This document shows positions 34,844 through 43,514 of a DNA stretch of 64,000 nt, piece after piece. The DNA is from Croceicoccus pelagius. GTDB taxonomy: Bacteria > Pseudomonadota > Alphaproteobacteria > Sphingomonadales > Sphingomonadaceae. The notes below the pieces were generated by a model, which was not told where the DNA came from, did no database searches, and saw only the letters and a program-made list of their open reading frames with translations. The stretch lies in assembly GCF_001661915.1 (NCBI RefSeq), contig NZ_LYWY01000032.1:62001-126000 (forward strand), written 5' to 3'. The number at the start of each line of letters is the position of its first letter. Within the stretch, counting starts at the first letter, position 1. The translations under genes and the position numbers were made by a program.

Positions 34844-36078
34844 GCGCGCCCGAGGTCATTACCCCCGAAGTCATAACGCTCGGTTGCCGCCTCAACGCGG
34901 CGGAAAGCGACCGCATCCGCGCCATGCTGGGCGAACGGAGCGACACCGTCGTCGTCAATTCCTGCGCCGTGACGGAAGAGGCCGTGCGCCAGACCCGCCG
35001 CGCCATCCGCCGCCTGCGCCGTCGCCGCCCAGATGCGCGCCTGCTGGTCACCGGATGCGCCGCCGACATCGAACGCGAGCAGTTTGCTGCCATGCCCGAA
35101 GTCGACGCGCTGGTGCCGAACACCGACAAGCTGGCCCCGCAAAGCTGGAACGCGGGCCACAACGCCGCAGCCCTGCCGCCGGTAAAGGTCCATCAGGGCG
35201 CCAGCACCGAGGCGACCGCCCGCACCCGCGCTTTCGTCGCGGTGCAGAACGGCTGCGACCATTCCTGCACCTTCTGCGTCATCCCGCAGGGTCGGGGCGA
35301 GAGCCGCTCGCTCACCATCCCACAGGTCCTGTCCGAGATCGAGATGCATCTGGATCAGGGCACCCGCGAAGTCGTGCTGACCGGCGTCGACGTGACAAGC
35401 TGGGGCCACGACCTGCCGGGATCGCCGAAGCTGGGCGCGCTCGTCGGGGACGTCCTGCGCGCCTTTCCGCAGCTTCACCGTATCCGGATGTCCTCCATCG
35501 ACGGGGCGGAGATCGACGGCGAGCTGGAAGAGCTTTTCGCAGGTGAAGCGCGGGTCATGCCGCACCTACACCTCTCGCTTCAGCACGGGCACGACCTGAT
35601 CCTGAAACGGATGAAGCGCCGCCATTCGCGGCAGGACGCGATCGACCTCGTCACCCGCCTCAAGGCCCGCCGCCCCGAAATCGCCATCGGAGCGGACCTC
35701 ATCGCCGGTTTCCCGACCGAGGACGAGGCGATGCATCAGGCGAACCTTTCGGTGATCCGCGAATGCGCGGTGGTCCACGGCCACGTCTTCCCCTTCAGCC
35801 CGCGCCCCGGCACGCCCGCTGCAAGGATGCCGCAGGTCGATGCCGCCACGATCAAGGCCCGCGCCGCGGACTTGCGCGCCGCCGTCACCAAGTCCCGCGC
35901 CGACTGGCTCGGCTCGCTTATCGGCACCACGCAGAACGTGCTGGGCGAGAACGACGGCACCGGACACGCCCCCAATTTTGCGCCCGTCCGCCTGCCCCAA
36001 GGCGTGCACGGTGGCGACCTCGTCCCCATGCGCATCGCGCGCATCGAGGACGGACTGCTAATCGGAGAGAGAGTATGA
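34840..36078 (+). CDS. mtaB: tRNA t6A37 methylthiotransferase MtaB
   Basis: The 412-residue radical SAM enzyme adds a methylthio group to N6-threonylcarbamoyladenosine in tRNA. The N-terminal domain has the three [4Fe-4S] cysteines (TLGCRLNAAES, VVNSCAVTEEA, LVTGCAAD) and the radical SAM cluster lies in CDHSCTFCVIPQGRG. SLQHGHDLILKRMKRRH is a family motif. I place the start at TTG 34840, overlapping the dapF stop (TTGA), because no ATG is available before the conserved N terminus. The end overlaps ftsY by 4 bp. A C-terminal TRAM-like segment is weak. Confidence 0.9.
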   Translation: MSAPEVITPEVITLGCRLNAAESDRIRAMLGERSDTVVVNSCAVTEEAVRQTRRAIRRLRRRRPDARLLVTGCAADIEREQFAAMPEVDALVPNTDKLAPQSWNAGHNAAALPPVKVHQGASTEATARTRAFVAVQNGCDHSCTFCVIPQGRGESRSLTIPQVLSEIEMHLDQGTREVVLTGVDVTSWGHDLPGSPKLGALVGDVLRAFPQLHRIRMSSIDGAEIDGELEELFAGEARVMPHLHLSLQHGHDLILKRMKRRHSRQDAIDLVTRLKARRPEIAIGADLIAGFPTEDEAMHQANLSVIRECAVVHGHVFPFSPRPGTPAARMPQVDAATIKARAADLRAAVTKSRADWLGSLIGTTQNVLGENDGTGHAPNFAPVRLPQGVHGGDLVPMRIARIEDGLLIGERV

Positions 36079-36995
36079 GCGAGAGCTGGTCAGACCGGCT
36101 TTTCGGAGGATTTCGCAAGACGAGCGAACGCTTGTCCGGCAATCTTGCGGGCATCGGGGGCGCGACGAAGCTGACCGATGACCAGCTGGACGAACTGGAA
36201 GACGCGCTCATCATGTCGGACCTCGGCCCGCGCGCGGCGATGCGTATCCGCGATGCCGTGGCAGAGCGTCGCTTCGAACGGGGTGCCGACGAACGCGCCA
36301 TTTCCGAAGCCGTGGCCGAGGAAATCGCCGAAATCCTACGCCCCGTGGCAAAGCCGCTTGAGGTCACCGCCTTCCCGCGCCCGCACGTCGTGCTGGTCAT
36401 CGGCGTCAACGGCAGCGGCAAGACGACGACGATCGCAAAGCTGGCGCACCTGTTCCAGGAAGACGACTACTCCGTCATGCTGGCCGCGGGCGACACTTTC
36501 CGCGCCGCCGCCACCGGGCAATTGAAGGTCTGGGCAGACAGGCTGGGCGTGCCGGTCGTCACCGGGCCGGAAGGCGGCGACCCGGCTTCCGTCGTGTTCG
36601 ACGGGGTGAAAGCCGCGACCGAAAGGGGCAGCGACGCGCTGATCGTCGACACCGCCGGACGCCTGCAGAACAAGCGCGAACTGATGGACGAGCTGACCAA
36701 GATCCGCAAAGTCCTGGGGCGTCTCAACCCCGAAGCGCCGCACGATGTCGTCCTCGTGCTCGACGCGACGAACGGGCAGAACGCGCTGCAGCAGATCGAC
36801 GTGTTCAAGGAAGTCGCGGGCGTCACCGGCCTTGTCATGACCAAGCTCGACGGCACGGCACGCGGCGGCGTGCTGGTCGCGGCGGCGGAACAGTACGGCC
36901 TCCCTATCCATGCCATCGGCGTGGGCGAAAAGATCGACGACCTGCGCCCCTTCGACCCCGACCTTGTCGCGCGCGTCATCGCGGGAGTGGCATGA
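36075..36995 (+). CDS. ftsY: SRP receptor FtsY
   Basis: The 306-residue GTPase has the NG domains only: VVLVIGVNGSGKTTTIAKLA (P-loop), AAGDTFRAAATGQLKVW, DTAGRLQNKRELM and TKLDGTARGGVLVAA. The long acidic A domain found in E. coli is absent; the N terminus is a short helix (SWSDRLFGGFRKTSERL) that could still reach the membrane. It docks ribosome-SRP complexes at the inner membrane. The gene overlaps mtaB and ispZ at either end. Confidence 0.96.
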   Translation: MSESWSDRLFGGFRKTSERLSGNLAGIGGATKLTDDQLDELEDALIMSDLGPRAAMRIRDAVAERRFERGADERAISEAVAEEIAEILRPVAKPLEVTAFPRPHVVLVIGVNGSGKTTTIAKLAHLFQEDDYSVMLAAGDTFRAAATGQLKVWADRLGVPVVTGPEGGDPASVVFDGVKAATERGSDALIVDTAGRLQNKRELMDELTKIRKVLGRLNPEAPHDVVLVLDATNGQNALQQIDVFKEVAGVTGLVMTKLDGTARGGVLVAAAEQYGLPIHAIGVGEKIDDLRPFDPDLVARVIAGVA

Positions 36996-37660
36996 TGAAC
37001 GATACGCCCGAAACGAAGCCCGCCGCCAAGCCCAAGCCGAAAAGCGGCTGGCTCAACATCGCGATCGACTACGGGCCACTGCTCGTTTTCTTCCTCGTCT
37101 ACAAGTGGTTCAGTCCTTCGGAAGAAGGCAACGCGGTGGGCGAGGTTCTGGCAATCGTCAAAGGCACCGGCGCCTTCATCGCCGCCGCCGTCGTCGCGGT
37201 GGCCGTGTCGAAGTGGAAGCTGGGCCACGTGACGCCCATGCTGATGCTGTCTACCGCGCTGATCGTGTTCTTCGGCGGGCTGACCATCCTGTTCCAGGAC
37301 CCGGTCTTCGTGCAGGTGAAGCCGACGATCATCTACGTCGTCTTTGCCGTGGCGCTGCTGGTCGGCGTGTGGCGCGGCAAGGCGCTGCTCAAATACCTGC
37401 TCGACGCCGCGTTCGAGGGGTTGTCGGATCGCGGCTGGATGAAGCTGTCGCGTAACTGGGGCTTCTACTTCATCGCGCTGGCCCTGCTGAACGAAGTCCT
37501 GCGCGCCATGCTCAGCTTCGATGCATGGCTTGCCGCCAAGCTCTGGGTCTTCCTGCCGCTGTCGTTCCTGTTCACCTTCACCCAGCTTCCGATGATGCTG
37601 CGCGAAGGGCTGGGTAAGGAAGAGGAAGAAGAAGCCGTGACCGAACATCCGCCGGTTTGA
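36992..37660 (+). CDS. ispZ: Septation protein A family (YciB/IspZ)
   Basis: The 222-residue inner-membrane protein has five to six helices. IDYGPLLVFFLVYKWFS, the central AVAVSKWKLGHVTPMLMLS segment, FGGLTILFQDPVFVQVKPTI and RNWGFYFIALALLNEVLRA match the family. The C terminus is acidic (EEEEEAVTEHPPV). Members are linked to septum formation and envelope integrity; the biochemical role is unclear. It overlaps the ftsY stop by 4 bp. Confidence 0.9.
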   Translation: MMNDTPETKPAAKPKPKSGWLNIAIDYGPLLVFFLVYKWFSPSEEGNAVGEVLAIVKGTGAFIAAAVVAVAVSKWKLGHVTPMLMLSTALIVFFGGLTILFQDPVFVQVKPTIIYVVFAVALLVGVWRGKALLKYLLDAAFEGLSDRGWMKLSRNWGFYFIALALLNEVLRAMLSFDAWLAAKLWVFLPLSFLFTFTQLPMMLREGLGKEEEEEAVTEHPPV

Positions 37661-37671
37661 GGGGGCGCGAA

Positions 37672-38676
37672 ATGATGAAATTCCTGAGTGCCGCCGGACT
37701 TCGCGCGGTCGCAGCAGGCGCATTGACGGGCGCGGCGCTGATGACGGGCGGCGGCGCATTCGCCTCTGCCGAACAAGCCGATCCCCTCGCCGACTTCCTT
37801 ACGAAATACGTCGCCTGGGCGGAAACGATCGAAGCCGAGGGGCAGGAACGCGGCACACCGCTCACTGCCGACCAGCTTGAGCTGGCAGAGGCGGTCGGCA
37901 TCCGCCATCCGGAAAAAGTCCGGCTGGTCTATGCCGACGCGGTGCCGTTTCCGGTGGAAGACCCCGAAATGCGGGCAGTTGGCGAAAGCATGGGCTTCAT
38001 CGGCCCCGGCGTAATCAACAATGCGCAGGCCTTCGGCTACACGATCTGGATACGCAACGGCTTTACCATGGACCGCCCCGCCCTCGCGCACGAACTGGTC
38101 CATGTCATGCAGATCGAACGCAGCGCCAGCTTCGGCGCCTATGCGCGCGAATACGTGCCGCAGCTCCTCGAACACGGCCATTCGAACATGCCGCTCGAGG
38201 TCGAGGCCTATGAGGCCAACCGGAAGTTCAATTTTTCACGATATTTCCGGCGCGGACTGCTGCATCTCGAAAGTATGCGGCTCGACGAGGCGATCGCAGA
38301 TTTCACGCGCGCCCATGAACTCGACCCCGATGACGAATGGACACTCGCCAATCGAGGGGGCGCCTATGCGGCGATGAACGAAAGAGACCTTGCCGAAAAG
38401 GATTTCGCGGCAGTCGAGAAACTCGACGCCGACAATCCCATTATGCTGGGCGGCCGGGCATTCTTGCACATGCAGGCAGAAGAATTTCCGCAGGCCGTCA
38501 CGATGCTGGACAGGTTATTGGAGATCGACCCGCAGGACTACTGGGCGCTGCGTGCCCGTTCCGACGCCTATTTGGAGTTGGGGGAAGAAGAGAAATCGTC
38601 GGCGGATAACGACCTGGCGTACAAGCTTGAAGAGCAAGACGGCAGCGATGTCGGGCAGGTGCTGCCGAGCAGATAG
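37672..38676 (+). CDS. Exported protein with HExxH-type motif and TPR repeats
   Basis: The 334-residue product has a signal peptide (cleavage near AFASA), an N-terminal domain with ALAHELVHVMQIERSAS, a zinc-peptidase-like HExxH, and at least three TPR units from about 185 to 320 (RGLLHLESMRLDEAIADFTR, NRGGAYAAMNERDLAEKDF, RSDAYLELGEEEKSSAD). HELVHVMQ resembles DUF4157-like or minimal gluzincin motifs; a third ligand may be Glu in the PLEVEAYEAN segment. GAGGGGG precedes the chosen ATG. It is the last gene of the dapF-ispZ series and probably periplasmic. Whether it cleaves anything is not shown. Confidence 0.65.
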   Translation: MMKFLSAAGLRAVAAGALTGAALMTGGGAFASAEQADPLADFLTKYVAWAETIEAEGQERGTPLTADQLELAEAVGIRHPEKVRLVYADAVPFPVEDPEMRAVGESMGFIGPGVINNAQAFGYTIWIRNGFTMDRPALAHELVHVMQIERSASFGAYAREYVPQLLEHGHSNMPLEVEAYEANRKFNFSRYFRRGLLHLESMRLDEAIADFTRAHELDPDDEWTLANRGGAYAAMNERDLAEKDFAAVEKLDADNPIMLGGRAFLHMQAEEFPQAVTMLDRLLEIDPQDYWALRARSDAYLELGEEEKSSADNDLAYKLEEQDGSDVGQVLPSR

Positions 38677-38909
38677 CCTCAAACCATTTTCCTACATCAC
38701 CGCGGCACGCCATCATGCAGGCCGCTCTTTGCCATCGTCGGTTCTGCGTTTCCAAGGCAACCTGTCACCCTACCTCGCGGCATTGCAAGGCCGCGCGGGC
38801 CCTTTGGTTTCGGCGCATTTGCACAGGGTGACACCCTGTCGCCTTTGTCACCCGCGGCAATCGGGCGGGCATACGTCTGATTCACCATTTAGGGGCTAAA
38901 CGCACCGTC

Positions 38910-39179
38910 ATGTTCGCAAAGATCGCGCTCTATCTTCTGGCGGTAAACATCTGGACCGTCGGCCAGTTCTGGCATGACAAGTCGCGCGCCATGAACGGCG
39001 GCTGGCGCGTGCCGGAAGGGCATCTGCTTGGTCTTGCCCTGATCGGCGGATCGCCGGGCGCGCTGCTGGCCCGCAAGGTCTTTCACCACAAGACGCGCAA
39101 GGAACCGTTCTCTACCTGGCTTCAGGTCATCGCGGTCTTGCAGGCTGGCGGCCTGATCGGCTGGTTCCTGCTGGGCTGA
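38910..39179 (+). CDS. DUF1294 small membrane protein
   Basis: The 89-residue protein has three hydrophobic stretches. WRVPEGHLLGLALIGGSPGALLA and KVFHHKTRKEPF are the conserved core of DUF1294. The family has no established function; some members are fused to cold-shock domains, which this one lacks. The gene stands alone after a 233-bp gap in which I see no other feature. Confidence 0.8.
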   Translation: MFAKIALYLLAVNIWTVGQFWHDKSRAMNGGWRVPEGHLLGLALIGGSPGALLARKVFHHKTRKEPFSTWLQVIAVLQAGGLIGWFLLG

Positions 39180-39209
39180 TCCATACGCGCCGCGACCCGG
39201 CCTGCGCGA

Positions 39210-39452
39210 TCACATGATGCCGAGTTCCACGTCGAGGCAGTGGACATAGGCAACCTGGTCCCACCGCTCGAACTGCCGATCGTTCCCTTCCTCGGCATAG
39301 AGTTTGGCGATCGCGGTCGCCTTTTCGCAAAGCTCCACGCTCGTCGCGTTGGAGCGGCGCATGACCGTGTATTCGTCCTCCTGCCGCTTAGCCTCGCTGG
39401 AACAGGCGGCCAGCGCCAAGGCGGCGGCTATCGCGAGAAGGGCCCTAACCAT
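39210..39452 (-). CDS. Small lipoprotein
   Basis: The 80-residue product has a lipoprotein signal (LLAIAAALALAACSS, Cys17) followed by a polar, largely helical domain with two further Cys (ELCEKATAIA and VHCLDVELG) that could form a disulfide. It overlaps the zinc-ribbon membrane gene by 8 bp. I do not recognise the family; an envelope location is likely. Confidence 0.6.
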   Translation of the reverse strand: MVRALLAIAAALALAACSSEAKRQEDEYTVMRRSNATSVELCEKATAIAKLYAEEGNDRQFERWDQVAYVHCLDVELGIM

Positions 39453-39771
39453 CGCGGTCCTTCACTCTCGCGGTGGTGAGATCCATGCCGCATCGCGTGC
39501 AGGTTTTCGCTGGCCAGAACACGCTCCAGATGCCGCGCTGGAAGATCGATTTCCCGCAGTTCGGGCAGACGATCATCAGGCTGCGAACGCCGAATATCAC
39601 CACCCACACGACAAGCAACGGCAAGACGATCCAGTCGAGCCAGCCGCTCCCCTCAAGCCCCGCCGCAACGGCCAGCATGGGGATGCCCCAGACGATGAAG
39701 ATGCCGCTGACGATGCCGCCCACCATGTGGGCCTTGCCGACTTCGTAGACCGTTGGCCTGCGCTCAGCCAT
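39445..39771 (-). CDS. Membrane protein with zinc-ribbon tail
   Basis: The 108-residue protein has two membrane helices (about 16-37 and 43-66) followed by a C-terminal CPNCGKSIFQRGIWSVFWPA and then KTCTRCGMDL, two CxxC knuckles that should bind one zinc. The ribbon is expected on the cytoplasmic side. It is translated with the following lipoprotein gene through an overlap and lies 21 bp after kup, so the three are probably co-transcribed. The function is unknown. Confidence 0.65.
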   Translation of the reverse strand: MAERRPTVYEVGKAHMVGGIVSGIFIVWGIPMLAVAAGLEGSGWLDWIVLPLLVVWVVIFGVRSLMIVCPNCGKSIFQRGIWSVFWPAKTCTRCGMDLTTARVKDRDG

Positions 39772-39792
39772 CAGGACGCTCTTCCCGGCAGG

Positions 39793-41694
39793 TCAGATCC
39801 TCACCTGAGAGCCCAGTTCGACGACGCGGTTTGTCGGCAGACGGAAGAATTCCATTGCGGTTGCCGCGTTACGCAGCATCCAGCTGAAGATCTTCTCGCG
39901 CCACAGCATCATCGCGGGCTTTTCGCTGGGCAACAGCGTCTGTCGCGACAGGAAGAAGCTGGTTTGCATCATGTCGAACATGCCACCGCAATCGTCGATC
40001 TGCTTCAATGCAGCCGGCACATCGGTCTCTTCCATGAATCCGTAACGCAGTACCATGCGGAAGAACCCGTCCCCAAGATCGGTGATGTTCACCCGCTTGG
40101 CCTGATCGACGTAAGGTTCCTCGGCAATGTCCACGGTCAGGATCACCACGCGGTCGTGCAGGACCTTGTTGTGCTTGATGTTGTGCAGCAACGCGGAGGG
40201 AACGCCCGCCGTGCTCGACGCCATGAAAATCGCCGTGCCAGGCACGCGCGTGGCCGAATTGGCCGCGCTCTTGGCGAAGATCTCGATCGGAAGCGCAACC
40301 TCGGTCATGCGCTCGCGCATCAACTTGCGGCCCTTGGCCCAGGTCGTCAGCAGGGTGAAGACGATTGCGCCCACCAGCAGGGGGAACCAGCCGCCGTCGG
40401 CCACCTTGGTCATGTTCGCCGCGAAGTAGGCGCCGTCCACGATCAGGAACAGCACCACCACGGGCGCCGCATACCACCAGCGCCACTTCCACACGCCCAC
40501 GAACAGCACCGCCATCAGCAGCGTGTCGATCGTAACCGCACCCGTCACCGCGATGCCGTAAGCGCTGGCAAGGTTCGACGAATTCTGGAACGTCAGCACG
40601 AGGATCAGCACCGCGACCAGCAGGGCCCAGTTGATCGCCGGAATGTAGATCTGGCCCGCCTCGCTCTCACTCGTATGGCGGATCGACAGGCGCGGAATGA
40701 AACCCAGCTGCATCGCCTGATGGGTGATCGAGAACGCGCCCGAGATCACGGCCTGGCTGGCAATGAAGGTCGCGCAAGTCGCCAGGATCACGAGCGGCAG
40801 GCGCAGCACTTCGGGCGCCATGATGAAGAAGGGGTTCTGGATGGCTTCGGCGGCCTCTGCCCCGGTCAGGCTGATGACCATTGCGCCCTGCCCGAAATAG
40901 TTGAGCAGCAAGCACGGCATGACGAAGGCGAACCACGACAGCCGCATCGGGCCGCGCCCGAAATGGCCCATGTCGGAATAGAGCGCTTCGGAACCCGTCA
41001 CGGCAAGGACGACTGAACCCAGCGCAAGGAACGCCAGCGTCTTGTCGACGAGGAAGAACTGCACCGCGTACCACGGGTTGAGCGCGTAGAGGATTTCGGG
41101 GTGAACGACGATCTGGATGATGCCCAGCGTCGCGATCGTCGTGAAATAGACGATCATGACAGGCCCGAACATCGCGCCCACTTTCGCCGTTCCGCGCTTC
41201 TGCAGAAAGAACAGCAGAACGAGCAGCACGATGGCGATCGGTATGACGAGCGGTTTCAGACCTGCCTCCACCACGGTCAGGCCCTCCACCGCGGACAAGA
41301 CCGAAATGGCCGGCGTGATCATGGAATCGCCGTAGAACAACGACGTCGCGAAAACGCCCAGCAGAACGGCCATCCAGCCGTATCGGGATCGCCCGATATG
41401 GCTCGAAATCAACGCGACGAGCGCAAGACTACCGCCCTGCCCCTTGTTGTCGGCGCGCATGAGAATAGTGACATACTGGATCGCGACGACCAGCGTCATC
41501 GACCAGAAGATCAGGCTAACGACGCCCAGCACGTGCAGCCGGTCCAGCGTCAGCGGGTGCGGGCCGACGAACGTCTCGCGAAACGCATAGAGCGGGCTGG
41601 TGCCGATGTCGCCGAAGACGATGCCGATCGCGCCGACGGCAAGCTTCGTCTTGGCGCTGAGGCGTCCGTCTTCTCCGGATGCGGAGTGGCTCAT
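39793..41694 (-). CDS. kup: Low-affinity potassium transporter Kup
   Basis: The 633-residue protein has about 12 membrane helices in the first 450 residues and a cytoplasmic C-terminal domain. [19 protein letters not shown] is the Kup selectivity-region signature, and [20 protein letters not shown] is also conserved. It couples K+ uptake to protons. The length is typical for the family. The gene ends 21 bp before the zinc-ribbon gene. Confidence 0.95.
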   Translation of the reverse strand: MSHSASGEDGRLSAKTKLAVGAIGIVFGDIGTSPLYAFRETFVGPHPLTLDRLHVLGVVSLIFWSMTLVVAIQYVTILMRADNKGQGGSLALVALISSHIGRSRYGWMAVLLGVFATSLFYGDSMITPAISVLSAVEGLTVVEAGLKPLVIPIAIVLLVLLFFLQKRGTAKVGAMFGPVMIVYFTTIATLGIIQIVVHPEILYALNPWYAVQFFLVDKTLAFLALGSVVLAVTGSEALYSDMGHFGRGPMRLSWFAFVMPCLLLNYFGQGAMVISLTGAEAAEAIQNPFFIMAPEVLRLPLVILATCATFIASQAVISGAFSITHQAMQLGFIPRLSIRHTSESEAGQIYIPAINWALLVAVLILVLTFQNSSNLASAYGIAVTGAVTIDTLLMAVLFVGVWKWRWWYAAPVVVLFLIVDGAYFAANMTKVADGGWFPLLVGAIVFTLLTTWAKGRKLMRERMTEVALPIEIFAKSAANSATRVPGTAIFMASSTAGVPSALLHNIKHNKVLHDRVVILTVDIAEEPYVDQAKRVNITDLGDGFFRMVLRYGFMEETDVPAALKQIDDCGGMFDMMQTSFFLSRQTLLPSEKPAMMLWREKIFSWMLRNAATAMEFFRLPTNRVVELGSQVRI

Positions 41695-41800
41695 GCCCGG
41701 TTGTCGTCCCTTGTGGCGGCCACGGATAGAAACCGACAGGCCAACGGGGGCAGGCGATTAGCAGCGCTTTTTCGCACCTGCAAGAAAAGGACGCGACCCG

Positions 41801-42532
41801 TCACGAAGCGGGACCGTCGGACCCTACGGATTCCGACGTTTCCTGCTCTACCGGCACCGGTCCCGACGGCATTTCGCCGGTCGCGGCGGGCACGCCCTGC
41901 CCCGACTGCATGGCGATGATCGTGTCGAGTCGTTCGATGCGGGCGGCAAGATCGGCGCGCCAGCTTTCATCCGGGTTGCCGGGGCGATCCATCAATTCCT
42001 GCCAAATCGCGCGGGCATCCTCGAACTGGCCCGACTGGGCCAGCGCGAGACCGGTGAAGAACGGCGGGCCGGGGTGATTTGGCGCGATGTCGGCGGCGCG
42101 CTGGAAGGCATAGAGCGAGGCTGGCGTGATAATCCCGCCCGAATGCCCGACAAGCGCATTGCCCAGCGCCAGCCAGAGATCGGGATCATTCGGCGTCTTG
42201 CGCACCGCGCCTTTCAGGATGCCCGCCGCCGTCGCGAACTGTCCGCGCCGTGCAAGGGCATCGGCGGTGATGAGAAGATTGCGCCCCTCGCCGAATTCGT
42301 TGCCCATGGCCTGACGCGCCTCGATCAGCGCGGCCTGCCCCATCTCCTCGCTCTCGCGCGGCGGAGTCGGCGAACCGGCTTCGGACGGAGAGCCCTGTAG
42401 CGCATAACCCGACAGGCCGATCAGCAGCGCGGCTGCGGCGAATTCGCGTCCGCCGCGCGGCAGTTTCAGGACGAAAAGCAGAACGACGAACGTGACGACC
42501 GCAAGCCCGATGGCGATTGCCCAGCCCATCAT
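41801..42532 (-). CDS. ccmI: Cytochrome c maturation TPR protein CcmI-like
   Basis: The 243-residue protein has an N-terminal membrane helix (MMGWAIAIGLAVVTFVVLLF), a second short hydrophobic stretch and then TPR repeats (about 85-200: GQFATAAGILKGAVRKTPND, ASLYAFQRAADIAPNHPG, SGQFEDARAIWQEL). CcmI captures apocytochrome c for haem ligation with CcmF and CcmH. It is shorter than long CcmI forms and lies last in the ccm operon, overlapping ccmH by 4 bp. Confidence 0.85.
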   Translation of the reverse strand: MMGWAIAIGLAVVTFVVLLFVLKLPRGGREFAAAALLIGLSGYALQGSPSEAGSPTPPRESEEMGQAALIEARQAMGNEFGEGRNLLITADALARRGQFATAAGILKGAVRKTPNDPDLWLALGNALVGHSGGIITPASLYAFQRAADIAPNHPGPPFFTGLALAQSGQFEDARAIWQELMDRPGNPDESWRADLAARIERLDTIIAMQSGQGVPAATGEMPSGPVPVEQETSESVGSDGPAS

Positions 42533-42957
42533 TCCTCTCCTACCGGCAAGCGCCGCGTGAACCGCTTGCGCAGCAGCAGGAGCGCCAGCAGTAGCAGCAC
42601 CAGTGGCGCTGCGAAAAGCGGCCAGGTCAGCGCGGTCAGTTCAGGTTTGTAGCTGACATAGTCGCCATAACGCTCGACCAGCCATGCCCGGATCGCTTCG
42701 GGGTCTTCCCCCGCCTTGATGCGCAGGCGCACCTGGTTGCGCATGTCGCCCGCCATCGAGGCATCGGAATCGGCTATCGATTGGCTTTGGCACTTGAGAC
42801 AGCGCAGCGTTTCCATCAGGTCCTGCGCCTTCTGCTCCTGCGCCGGGTCTTCCAGCTGGCGGTAGGCGTAAGGCGCGGGCGGCAGCTGGTCCTGCGCGGC
42901 CGCAGGCACGGAGAGCATCGCGGCAAAAAGCGCGAGGCATGCGAGGATGCGGCTCAC
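42529..42957 (-). CDS. ccmH: Cytochrome c maturation thiol protein CcmH/CycL
   Basis: The 142-residue protein has a signal peptide, the LRCLKCQ redox motif that reduces apocytochrome CxxCH, the helical segment NQVRLRIKAGEDPEAIRAWL followed by RYGDYVSYKPEL, and a C-terminal membrane anchor. It acts in the periplasm. Both ends overlap neighbouring ccm genes. Confidence 0.95.
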   Translation of the reverse strand: MSRILACLALFAAMLSVPAAAQDQLPPAPYAYRQLEDPAQEQKAQDLMETLRCLKCQSQSIADSDASMAGDMRNQVRLRIKAGEDPEAIRAWLVERYGDYVSYKPELTALTWPLFAAPLVLLLLALLLLRKRFTRRLPVGEE

Positions 42958-43514
42958 AGCGGCGCCTCGGCTTTCTTAACTTCGGCAAGGATCGTCTGCA
43001 CGTCACGCTCCATGATCGGGCCGATATGCTGATAGCGGATCGTGCCGGTGCCATCGATCACGAAAGTCTCGGGCACGCCGGACGATCCGATGCCGAGTTG
43101 GACTTCGCTAATGTCGTCCTTTCCGATCGTGGCGAAAGGATTGCCATAGCGCGCGAGAAAGCGGGCAATGTCCTGCTCGCGGTCGCGGATGGCAACGCCG
43201 TCGATCGGAACGCCGGCACGGGCAATCTGGTCGAGCTGCGGCGCTTCTGCTGCACAAGGGACGCACCAGCTGGCAAAGATGTTGAGCAAGCGCACATCGC
43301 CCTTGCGGAAGTCGTCGGTGGCAAGGCCGGGTCGTTCCTGTGAGCCTGCGGCCAGTGTGAATTCGGGCAGCGTCTTGCCGACCATCGCACTTTCGATGTC
43401 GCGGTCGGCGGGGCGCACCAACCCGTTCATCACAAGCACGAAGAACCCGCCGAACAACACCAGCGGCAGCCAGATCGCCCAACGCTTGCCGGGCTTCTTG
43501 TCGGGCGCGCTCAC
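42954..43514 (-). CDS. ccmG: Thiol:disulfide interchange protein CcmG/DsbE
   Basis: The 186-residue membrane-anchored thioredoxin-fold protein has an N-terminal helix (LPLVLFGGFFVLVMNGL), the active site SWCVPCAAEAP and the cis-Pro loop SSGVPETFVIDGTG. It keeps apocytochrome c cysteines and CcmH reduced in the periplasm. It is coupled to ccmF and ccmH by 4-bp overlaps. Confidence 0.95.
   Translation of the reverse strand: MSAPDKKPGKRWAIWLPLVLFGGFFVLVMNGLVRPADRDIESAMVGKTLPEFTLAAGSQERPGLATDDFRKGDVRLLNIFASWCVPCAAEAPQLDQIARAGVPIDGVAIRDREQDIARFLARYGNPFATIGKDDISEVQLGIGSSGVPETFVIDGTGTIRYQHIGPIMERDVQTILAEVKKAEAPL

Noticed and set aside
39304-41016. 570-codon plus-strand frame rich in His, Arg and Gln
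   Set aside because: It lies antisense to kup; its composition is that of reverse-complemented membrane-protein codons.
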